A stretch of 8,926 nucleotides of DNA from Capsulimonas sp. GTDB taxonomy: Bacteria; Armatimonadota; Armatimonadia; Armatimonadales; Capsulimonadaceae. The stretch is taken from assembly GCA_025963815.1 (NCBI GenBank), contig JAOQAA010000242.1, positions 1-8,926 on the forward strand, given 5' to 3'. The first letter of the stretch is position 1. Every line of letters starts with the position of its first letter. Below the pieces are notes generated by a model. That model saw only the letters and a program-made list of their open reading frames with translations, did no database searches and was not told where the DNA came from. The position numbers and the translations under genes were made by a program. This document shows, piece after piece, positions 1 through 5,898 of the stretch.

Positions 1-753
1 CAGAACCACGGCGCACGCGGTCAATGCGCCTAGAAAGACGGTCAAGATCGTGCTGGCGCGCCCCGCCTTCGATAGCGACGCTTCGTTTTCCGATGCTGAA
101 AAAGCGCTCAGTGCGGCGAGCGCCAGCGGGGCAATCGCCAGCGGCAGCAGCGCGATCGTCTGCCAAAACTCCTGCGGGATCGTATAGATCGCGAACGCCA
201 GCACGTATCCGGTCGCCAGCGGCAGCAGGCGGCTTCCGTACCAGGGGACGGAGCGAAGCGCCACGATCAGCGCGGCGAAGTAGATGATGGCGCCGCACGC
301 AATCGCCGCGAACCCCGCAAGCATCAAGCGTGGATCGAACGGCCCCGCGACATGCCCTGGCGCCGCCGCCCATGCTGACACGGCAACGAGAGGAACTGCC
401 GTCGCCAGCGCGTAAAGCGAGAGACCGGCGCACGCCTTGCCCCAGAAGATCCATGCGCGCGGCGTTGGCCGATGCATCAGGAACGCCCATTGGTCCCGGC
501 GGCGCTCTGGAAAGATCTGAAGCATTCCCAGCAGCAGCGCCGTCAGCGCGCTCCCCAGCACAACGTCTCCATTGACAGATCGCCAAAAGTCATAAAATGG
601 CTTCGCCTTGTAGTGATAGCCTTGACCGGGCTGCGCCGCCATGATCACAATCGACAGCAGCAGCCCCACCGCCGCCAGCGCCGCCCATTTGGCGTTCTCG
701 CGGTACTCTTTCCAGAACATCGCGCGAAACGCGCGAAAGTTTCCTGCGTTCAC
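1..753 (-). CDS. ABC transporter permease, ABC-2/YtrC-D-like (C-terminal end beyond window)
   Basis: This is the membrane subunit partner of the ATPase encoded just upstream. It is open from the GTG at 751-753 to the window edge, giving 251 residues without the C-terminus. The GTG overlaps the ATPase stop as GTGA, and a GGAGG lies about 8 nt upstream. An in-frame ATG at 718-720 (M12, before FWKEYRE) is a weaker alternative start. About seven hydrophobic spans are visible, near residues 23-40, 61-81, 101-128, 145-168, 178-195, 200-218 and 238 onward. Between spans 2 and 3 is a charged cytosolic loop with ERRRDQWAFLMHRP, of the kind seen in permeases paired with GntR-controlled ATPases. The substrate cannot be told. 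Related cassettes have been linked to cell-envelope or antibiotic stress, but that is only an inference here. Confidence 0.8.
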   Translation of the reverse strand, partial: MNAGNFRAFRAMFWKEYRENAKWAALAAVGLLLSIVIMAAQPGQGYHYKAKPFYDFWRSVNGDVVLGSALTALLLGMLQIFPERRRDQWAFLMHRPTPRAWIFWGKACAGLSLYALATAVPLVAVSAWAAAPGHVAGPFDPRLMLAGFAAIACGAIIYFAALIVALRSVPWYGSRLLPLATGYVLAFAIYTIPQEFWQTIALLPLAIAPLALAALSAFSASENEASLSKAGRASTILTVFLGALTACAVVL

Positions 754-1676
754 GCCGCATCCTCCGCATCCGGGATAAAGAACGACTGCTCACCCCGATC
801 GCCCAGATAGCTGATAAAGGCATCTTCCAAACCCAGCGGCATCGGATCGATGCTCTTGGGATTCAGCGACCTCAAAATCCGATCCGTTTCGGGCGACATA
901 TTCGCGATGGTCAGCACCATCTCGTTTTCCGTGCGGAACGAGTGCAGCAGGCCGGGAATGGCGGGCGGCGGCGGCGGCGTCCCGGGGAACTTGAGCGAAA
1001 CTTGCCGAACTCGATCCTGAAAGGTCTCTAAACTGCAATTGGCGCGCAGGACACTTCGGTCGAGAATGGCGATATGGTCGGCGACGCGTTCGACATCGGA
1101 CAGCAGATGCGACGAAAAGAGAATAGTCCGGTCGGCGCGGCGTGTCACATACAGCATCGACTGAAGTAGGCTGCGGCGGGCGACAGGGTCCAGGCCGAGT
1201 GCGGGGTCATCTAAGATGAGTAGCTCTGGCTCGGGCGCCAGGGTCAAGGCGAGGCAGAGGCCAGCGCGCTCGCCGCGTGACAGTCCCTTCGCCTTGGTCT
1301 TGGGGTTCAGGCCGAAATGATCGACGACGCCGTTGTAAACGCCCCAGTTCCAATTTTGATAAAATCGGGATTGCCACTCGCCGCACTCTTTGACGGTCAT
1401 CCAGCCGTAGACATGATGCCCTTCGGCGAGATAACCGATGCGAGCGCGCAGTTCCGGAGTGAGACTTCGGCTGTCCTGGCCGAGCACCGTCGCCGACCCG
1501 CGTGTCGGCTCGACCAACCCCAGCATCATGCGAATGGTCGTGCTCTTGCCGGCGCCGTTGCGGCCGAGAAATCCAAAGATGGACCCGCGCGGTACGGCGA
1601 GATCCAGCGGCGACACCACTTCGCGCGTCCCGTAGTACTTGGTCAGCCCATGCGTTTCGATCACAAAGTCATTCAT
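750..1676 (-). CDS. ABC transporter ATP-binding protein, YtrB-like
   Basis: A 308-aa cytoplasmic ATPase expected to energise the adjacent permease. Walker A is GRNGAGKST (residues 38-46, K44). The signature position reads LSRGE (132-136), a degenerate LSGGQ. Walker B is LLILDDP (152-158) followed by the D-loop GLD, and the switch histidine is H190 in FSSH. The catalytic Glu after Walker B is Asp (D157), and the Q-loop Gln appears to be Glu (GYLAEGH, E85). A C-terminal region of about 80 residues follows a PPPPP linker (234-238). The start at 1674-1676 is preferred over a start 12 codons upstream because GGGAGG lies just before it, conserved sequence begins there, and it overlaps the regulator stop by 8 nt. 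The overlaps on both sides imply translational coupling. Confidence 0.92.
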   Translation of the reverse strand: MNDFVIETHGLTKYYGTREVVSPLDLAVPRGSIFGFLGRNGAGKSTTIRMMLGLVEPTRGSATVLGQDSRSLTPELRARIGYLAEGHHVYGWMTVKECGEWQSRFYQNWNWGVYNGVVDHFGLNPKTKAKGLSRGERAGLCLALTLAPEPELLILDDPALGLDPVARRSLLQSMLYVTRRADRTILFSSHLLSDVERVADHIAILDRSVLRANCSLETFQDRVRQVSLKFPGTPPPPPAIPGLLHSFRTENEMVLTIANMSPETDRILRSLNPKSIDPMPLGLEDAFISYLGDRGEQSFFIPDAEDAA

Positions 1677-2082
1677 GCGTAACCTCCCGAGGCGTCTCCG
1701 GCATGGCTTCACTGAGCCGCCGCTCTAAGTAATCGATAATTTCGGCCGTCGTAAATCCCAGCATCCGAACATCGTGCAGAAAAACGTCGCCCGCCTGCTC
1801 CAATCGCCGCCGGCGCTCGGCGTCCGAGAACACCTGACGCCGCTCGGCGACAAACACCCCTTTGCCGCGCTGCGACTCGAGCACGCCGTCCCGCACCAGA
1901 TCGTTATAAGCCCGCGCAACGGTATTGGGGTTGACGACCAGCCGCTCCGCCAGAGCGCGCACGCTCGGCAACTGATCGCCCGGCTGGGCCGCGCCCGACT
2001 CCACGGCCTTGCCGATCTGATCGACAATCTGCCAGTAGATCGGCGTGCTGCTTCCAGTTGCTATTTGTATTTCGAGAGACAA
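1669..2082 (-). CDS. GntR-family transcriptional regulator, YtrA subfamily
   Basis: A 137-aa DNA-binding repressor, the size expected for the YtrA subfamily: a GntR winged helix plus a short C-terminal dimerisation tail and no large effector domain. The N-terminus reads STPIYWQIVDQIG (12-24). The HTH spans about 36-60 (QLPSVRALAERL, NPNTVARAYNDL) and the wing 68-78 (LESQRGKGVFV). A tail of about 40 residues (LHDVRMLGFTTAEIIDYLERRL) follows. The start is a TTG at 2080-2082 with AAGGAG about 6 nt upstream. No ATG gives a complete family N-terminus. It is the first gene of the cassette and overlaps the ATPase start (ACGCATGAATGA). The promoter and an inverted repeat lie immediately upstream, so it probably represses its own operon. 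The inducer is unknown. Confidence 0.93.
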   Translation of the reverse strand: MSLEIQIATGSSTPIYWQIVDQIGKAVESGAAQPGDQLPSVRALAERLVVNPNTVARAYNDLVRDGVLESQRGKGVFVAERRQVFSDAERRRRLEQAGDVFLHDVRMLGFTTAEIIDYLERRLSEAMPETPREVTHE

Positions 2083-2096
2083 CGGCGCTCCTTCAC

Positions 2097-2121
2097 ACTG
2101 TACTAGTTCAGTTAATACAGT
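2097..2121 (-). promoter_or_regulatory. Probable YtrA/GntR operator, 25-bp inverted repeat
   Basis: The sequence shows hexamer arms ACTGTA and TACAGT separated by 13 nt. The 12-bp half-sites agree at 9 of 12 positions. From memory, the operator reported for Bacillus subtilis YtrA is AGTGTA-N13-TACACT, which has the same architecture and nearly the same arms. The site lies between the promoter and the Shine-Dalgarno of the GntR gene and overlaps the candidate -10, a position suited to repression. Just upstream, AGTGTATAA is followed directly by ACTGTATTA, a near-direct repeat that may provide a further half-site. Confidence 0.65.
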
Positions 2122-2147
2122 TTATACACTTTTCGATATTTTGTCAA
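2119..2147 (-). promoter_or_regulatory. Promoter of the GntR-ABC operon
   Basis: On the minus strand a consensus -35 TTGACA (2142-2147) is followed by either TATAAA at 15 nt (2121-2126) or TAAACT at 17 nt (2119-2124) as the -10. The AT-rich stretch stands out from the GC-rich surroundings. Transcription would begin inside or next to the 25-bp inverted repeat and leave a leader of about 30 nt before the TTG start. Confidence 0.6.
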
Positions 2148-2158
2148 GCGCAAAATTT

Positions 2159-2183
2159 AAGCCCGGCCATATTGGCCGGGCTT
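2159..2183 (-). terminator. Hairpin terminator after the 137-aa protein gene
   Basis: A perfect 11-bp stem (AAGCCCGGCCA / TGGCCGGGCTT) with a 3-nt loop starts 7 nt beyond the stop of the minus-strand gene at 2191. It is followed on that strand by AAATTTT, a weak U-tract. It lies only 11 nt from the -35 box of the GntR operon and probably insulates that operon from readthrough. Confidence 0.65.
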
Positions 2184-2190
2184 CGTACGA

Positions 2191-2604
2191 TCATTCTTCT
2201 TCCGCTGGTAAATATTCATCTGGAGAGTCTGGCAAATCGCCTCTTGCGATCGCTTCCCGCACTTCGGACAAAATATATTCGACAGTCGTCGCTTGATCGT
2301 GCGCATCAATCCAATCCCATGTCAAACCGATCGTGCGCAGCCCTGGCTTGAGGGTTCTGGGCAGCACAACGTAAGCGGCGGACATCTCTTCCATTCCGAT
2401 GAGAACATCCGCAGCAGTCGACTGCGTCATGATGTGATGCAGGAGCGGATCAGTCTGCCGGGTCACCTCAATCGCGGCGCCTACGGCATCCATCAATAAA
2501 TCACCATAGCGCGAGGCTTCAGCCTGCCGTTCTTCTGCAGAAAGGTCATTGTGCAGCGAACAGCCTTCGGATTTCTGGAACAGACGCGAAAGCCATTGAA
2601 ACAT
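2191..2604 (-). CDS. Hypothetical protein, 137 aa
   Basis: I do not recognise a family. The start ATG at 2602-2604 has GGAG about 8 nt upstream, and a hairpin follows the stop, so it looks like a genuine single gene. The protein opens with an amphipathic or weakly hydrophobic segment (MFQWLSRLFQK), too short and too polar for a signal peptide. A predicted mostly helical body follows (22-60, ERQAEASRYGDLLMDAVGAAIEV), then a beta-like stretch (74-98, ending in GLTWDW), a helix (104-120) and a very acidic tail with EEE at the end. No catalytic motif, zinc ligand set or transmembrane helix is evident; it is probably cytoplasmic. It is divergent from the HtrA-like protease gene across a 152-nt spacer, so a functional link is possible but unproven. 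Confidence 0.7.
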   Translation of the reverse strand: MFQWLSRLFQKSEGCSLHNDLSAEERQAEASRYGDLLMDAVGAAIEVTRQTDPLLHHIMTQSTAADVLIGMEEMSAAYVVLPRTLKPGLRTIGLTWDWIDAHDQATTVEYILSEVREAIARGDLPDSPDEYLPAEEE

Positions 2605-2626
2605 TCTATTCTCCTATTTTAGAGTT

Positions 2627-2632
2627 ACTATA
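2627..2632 (-). promoter_or_regulatory. Possible -10 box of the 137-aa protein gene
   Basis: TATAGT on the minus strand lies 22 nt before the ATG, at a position that would give a short leader of about 15 nt. I see no convincing -35 at the usual spacing. The call rests on the hexamer and its position only. Confidence 0.3.
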
Positions 2633-2704
2633 GCAGATGCCCACAGCGGAGCGACCTCGGAACTACACTCAAACTGCGAGTGTTTTATCAATACACATCG
2701 ACTT

Positions 2705-2730
2705 CGGGCTTCGGCATGCGCCGGAGCCCG
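2705..2730 (+). promoter_or_regulatory. Hairpin in the probable 5' leader of the HtrA-like gene
   Basis: Two 11-nt arms (CGGGCTTCGGC and GCCGGAGCCCG) pair fully as RNA with one G-U pair around the loop ATGC. The hairpin ends 12 nt before the GGAGGAG ribosome binding site of the protease gene. No U-tract follows on the plus strand, so a simple intrinsic terminator is unlikely. It may stabilise the transcript or modulate initiation. No known riboswitch was recognised. Confidence 0.4.
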
Positions 2731-2756
2731 CTTCTTCCATCTGGAGGAGATTTAAA

Positions 2757-3794
2757 ATGACATCGACGATTGACGCCCGTCTGGACTTAGAATGGGTCCT
2801 AAATGACGAGGCGCATCTTATTGACGAAGACCGAGCGGGCGTCCCAAAGGATATTCCCGTTTCGGATGGGGAGCTGTTTGACGCGTATTCGCAGGCGGTG
2901 ATGCACGCCGTGGAGACGGTGACGCCGAGCGTTGTCTTCATTCGGGCGACATTTATGCGCAACGGACAGGAAGGACAGGGCAGCGGCTCGGGATTTATCT
3001 TCACGCCAGATGGCTATCTGCTGACCAATAGCCACGTCGTTCATGGCGCGACAAACTTAGAAGCGACGCTCGCCGATGGGCGCACATTCAGCGCGGAGTT
3101 GGTGGGAGACGATCCGGAGACGGACCTTGCGGTCCTGCGGATCGACGCGCCGAACTTGGTGGCGGCGCGCCTGGGGGATTCGCAGCAGGTGCGAACGGGG
3201 CAGCTCGTGATCGCCATCGGTAACCCGTATGGGTTCCAATGCTCGGTGACAGCCGGCGTGGTGAGCGCACTCGGACGCTCCTTGCGCGCCAATTCGGGCC
3301 GACTAATCGACAACGTGATCCAGACCGACGCGGCCTTAAATCCTGGTAACTCCGGCGGGCCGCTGGTCACATCGCGCGGTGAAGTCGTCGGCGTGAACAC
3401 GGCGATTATCGCGTCCGCGCAGGGCATCTGCTTCAGCACGGCGATCAACACGGCGATCTACGTCGCCAGCCAGCTGATCCAATACGGCAAGGTTCAGCGC
3501 AGCTTGATCGGCGTCTCCGGCCAGGACACGCCCCTGCCCCGCCGCTTGGTCCGCTATCACAATCTGACCGAAGACAGCGGCGTCCTGGTGCTCGATGTCC
3601 AGGACGGCGGCCCCGCCGCCCAGGCCGGTCTGCGCCCGGGCGATGTGATCGTCGCATTTGGAGAAAAGACGGTGTCGGGACTGGACGACCTGCATCGACG
3701 CCTGACCGACAAACAGGCGGGCGTTCCCGTCGGCGTCACTCTGCTGCGCGGTGCGATGAAACGGGTGCTGACGGTAGTCCCGCTGGCGGGATAG
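2757..3794 (+). CDS. HtrA/DegP-like S1C serine protease with one PDZ domain, no signal peptide
   Basis: A 345-aa trypsin-fold protease of the HtrA/Deg quality-control family. The triad is visible: H93 (TNSHVVHG), D123 (DPETDLAVL) and S199 in GNSGGPL. The protease domain covers about 45-240 and one PDZ domain about 247-343 (GVLVLDVQDGGPAAQAGLRPGDVIVA). The start ATG at 2757-2759 is preceded by GGAGGAG at 7 nt. The frame extends upstream to an ATG at 2637, but that lacks a ribosome binding site and its 40 extra residues look non-coding. The N-terminus is acidic (ARLDLEWVLNDEAHLIDEDR) with no signal peptide or membrane anchor, unlike periplasmic DegP or anchored HtrA, so a cytoplasmic location is suggested. 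It is a single gene closed by a strong terminator. Confidence 0.93.
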   Translation: MTSTIDARLDLEWVLNDEAHLIDEDRAGVPKDIPVSDGELFDAYSQAVMHAVETVTPSVVFIRATFMRNGQEGQGSGSGFIFTPDGYLLTNSHVVHGATNLEATLADGRTFSAELVGDDPETDLAVLRIDAPNLVAARLGDSQQVRTGQLVIAIGNPYGFQCSVTAGVVSALGRSLRANSGRLIDNVIQTDAALNPGNSGGPLVTSRGEVVGVNTAIIASAQGICFSTAINTAIYVASQLIQYGKVQRSLIGVSGQDTPLPRRLVRYHNLTEDSGVLVLDVQDGGPAAQAGLRPGDVIVAFGEKTVSGLDDLHRRLTDKQAGVPVGVTLLRGAMKRVLTVVPLAG

Positions 3795-3804
3795 TGATCG
3801 CCTG

Positions 3805-3854
3805 AAAATCGACCGGTTCGGGAGACAATAAGATCTCCCGAACCGGTCGATTTT
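3805..3854. terminator. Bidirectional intrinsic terminator between convergent genes
   Basis: A perfect 21-bp stem (3805-3825 with 3834-3854) encloses an 8-nt loop, CAATAAGA. The outer arms are AAAATCG and CGATTTT, so each strand has a run of U at the stem base (five T on the plus strand). It lies 10 nt after the protease stop and 21 nt beyond the GH59 stop and can serve both genes. Confidence 0.9.
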
Positions 3855-3875
3855 TAGGCCGTTATCTTAAGCCAC

Positions 3876-5852
3876 TCACCGCGCAAGTGCGGCCATGGCG
3901 CTTTGTGCTCCGATGGGCTCGACTTTCAGGTTGGCGAATTGGGCGAAGTTCCATCCGGTTCCCAGTCCGACCAGTCCGCCGGCGTAGGTCGTGTCGCTGA
4001 CCGTGGCGACGGCCTTGCCGTCCACGGAGGCTGTGATTTGTGAACCCTGGAAACCGAGCTGCAGGCGATGCCATCGGTCGGCGCTGAAGGACGTGTCGCC
4101 ATGGGCAATCACCGTCTTAAAGCTGCTCAGCTCCCAGGCGCCGCTGTCCTGGATGCGGAACGTATAGCCGGGAGGATCGAAGTTGTTGTCGTTTGGAATC
4201 ACGCCGATCCGGCCGTGGATCGCCACGGCGCCAGCCTTCTCGATGTACGCGTCGGCGCTGACCGTGTAGTCCTCCCAATCGCTCGATCCCAGGAACATCA
4301 GCGGCAGATACGCGCCGCCCCAGCCGCTCGCGGAGTTGGTCGCCATTTGCCGCAGGACCTTCGGATGCCCCGGCCCTCCCTTGGCAATCTCGAACGCGCC
4401 ATGGTAATCGAAATGATATCGAGCCTGGGCGCCGACGCGATAGCTCTGATAGTTGTCCTGGTACGGCAGTTTTAGCGGCGCGTCCGCCGGCGATGCGGGA
4501 TAACTCCCCTTGCGCTGCCCTTCCGTCGTGGTGATGGAATAGACGCAATTGGGTTCCAGTGAAATCGTGACAGCGCCATCGGCCGGCGTCAAGTCGCCCG
4601 AATGCACGAACTGTGCATCCGCCGTGCTTTTCCAGATATGGAGCGCCTTCGCGGGCATCCCGTGCGTCAGGTTGAACCGGACAAGCTGGGCCCCTGGAGC
4701 GTCCTTGGTTTCGACGATGAGGCTGTAGTCGCGGCCGTTCGGAGATTTCAGGGCCGTGTAGGTTCCCCCACCCGGCAGCTCGCCATTGCCTCCGTTCTCC
4801 AGAAAGAGCCAGCCAGGCTTGACGAACTGGTTGACATGGGCGTATCCCCAGAGCACCGGGAGGACTTCATAGTGTCCGCTCCAAGGCGAGTTCGCCCGCA
4901 TCATGCCGACATCCGGGTACGAGGAGACGGAATAGTAAGACCAGATCAGGTTCCAGACCATGTTCTTGGTGATCTTGGCCCGGATGTAATTACGGTTGAA
5001 CGCCTGGATCAGTGAGATTTCCGATTCGAATCCGGGATAGTAATTGTGAAGCTCCGTATCCCAGAACGGCTTGCCCAGCTTTTGGATCGCTTCCGTCGGC
5101 AGCGGCGGATTCTCGGACCAGGTAATATGCGCCCCGAAGACATCGATCGCCTTGCTGAATTCGGGGTCCGTCACGGATGCGTCAGCCACCTTGATCCAAT
5201 AAGGTCCCCAGTCGTCGGACGCGACGAGCTTGACATGAGACAAGCCGTTCGCATCAAGCGCCTTGCGAAACCCGATGTACCAGTCCCGGTCGAAGCCGCG
5301 CTCGTTCTTCCCGCCGACGCTGCCGATCTCCAATCCATGATACTTCTTGGCCCCCTTGATGAACTTGATATAATAGTCCATCATGTCGGTCGACCAGAAA
5401 TTTCCATTCCCGACCCACCCCGGCGCCCCCCAGGCCAGGCAATCGAGCGAAATTTGGGGATTGCGCGCCTTGGCCTGCTCCATCAGCCACCACTCAAAGC
5501 CGCGAGAGTAGTCCTCGTCGTCTCGCGTGTGCATATGACTCGGCTCGGAGCCCTCCGTGGAGTTGACGTCGCCGCCGACCTCCACCTTAAACTCGCTCAA
5601 GGACGCCCCAAAGCCTGGCTTGAACAGATAGTCGAGGATCTGCTTCTTTTGTGCGGCGGGGTAATCGGGCAGCAGGCGGCTCGTATTGCCGCCGCCGCTC
5701 ACGGCGCCCAGTCCCTCGAAAGGGCGGCCAACCGCCGCTCCATCCAGATCAATCGTCGCCACCGGCGCGGCGCACGCCTGGCGGGCGCCGCCCATGGCTG
5801 AGAATATCAACGCGGCCGCGGCGGCGTAATTTCGTATCCGAAAACGGTTCAA
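3876..5852 (-). CDS. GH59 galactosylceramidase (galactocerebrosidase)-like enzyme, secreted
   Basis: A 658-aa retaining beta-galactosidase-type enzyme resembling animal GALC end to end. Shared blocks, compared from memory with human GALC, include GxGAVSGGGxTSRLL, the ILDYLFKPxFGASL block, EPSHMH, RGxEWWLM, AWNL, PWSGHY, KGSYP and a final FAQFxN. Predicted catalytic residues are E184 (acid/base, in KNER) and E267 (nucleophile, in FWDTEL). Layout: signal peptide about 1-28 (RFRIRNYAAAAALIFSAMGG, then ACA-AP), TIM barrel to about 320, beta-sandwich, and a lectin-like C-terminal domain from about 448. The start is taken as TTG 5850-5852 because AAAGGAG lies 5 nt upstream and a clean signal peptide follows. 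A longer reading from a TTG at 5904-5906 would mask the leader. It is second in an operon, 46 nt after GH4. The natural substrate in bacteria is uncertain; a beta-galactoside or galactolipid is likely. Confidence 0.9.
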   Translation of the reverse strand: MNRFRIRNYAAAAALIFSAMGGARQACAAPVATIDLDGAAVGRPFEGLGAVSGGGNTSRLLPDYPAAQKKQILDYLFKPGFGASLSEFKVEVGGDVNSTEGSEPSHMHTRDDEDYSRGFEWWLMEQAKARNPQISLDCLAWGAPGWVGNGNFWSTDMMDYYIKFIKGAKKYHGLEIGSVGGKNERGFDRDWYIGFRKALDANGLSHVKLVASDDWGPYWIKVADASVTDPEFSKAIDVFGAHITWSENPPLPTEAIQKLGKPFWDTELHNYYPGFESEISLIQAFNRNYIRAKITKNMVWNLIWSYYSVSSYPDVGMMRANSPWSGHYEVLPVLWGYAHVNQFVKPGWLFLENGGNGELPGGGTYTALKSPNGRDYSLIVETKDAPGAQLVRFNLTHGMPAKALHIWKSTADAQFVHSGDLTPADGAVTISLEPNCVYSITTTEGQRKGSYPASPADAPLKLPYQDNYQSYRVGAQARYHFDYHGAFEIAKGGPGHPKVLRQMATNSASGWGGAYLPLMFLGSSDWEDYTVSADAYIEKAGAVAIHGRIGVIPNDNNFDPPGYTFRIQDSGAWELSSFKTVIAHGDTSFSADRWHRLQLGFQGSQITASVDGKAVATVSDTTYAGGLVGLGTGWNFAQFANLKVEPIGAQSAMAALAR

Positions 5853-5898
5853 ATTTTCTCCTTTGGAACTCGGTATTCCCTCATCAAGACCACCGATA

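Noticed and set aside
24..810. Several plus-strand frames over the left edge.
   Set aside because: The minus-strand frame from 753 to 1 encodes a typical multi-span permease with a coupled start; the plus-strand frames are Arg/Pro/Ser-rich shadows.
958..980. GGC-rich trinucleotide run as a microsatellite or regulatory repeat.
   Set aside because: It is coding sequence for the PPPPP linker of the ABC ATPase and too short to call a repeat element.
2637..2756. Upstream extension of the HtrA-like protein by 40 residues.
   Set aside because: No ribosome binding site at 2637, the stretch contains the leader hairpin, and GGAGGAG lies at the right distance from the ATG at 2757.
5046..5801. Plus-strand open frame of 251 codons opposite the GH59 gene.
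   Set aside because: It is antisense to a clearly conserved enzyme, has an Arg/Ala/Leu-rich shadow composition and no recognisable domain.
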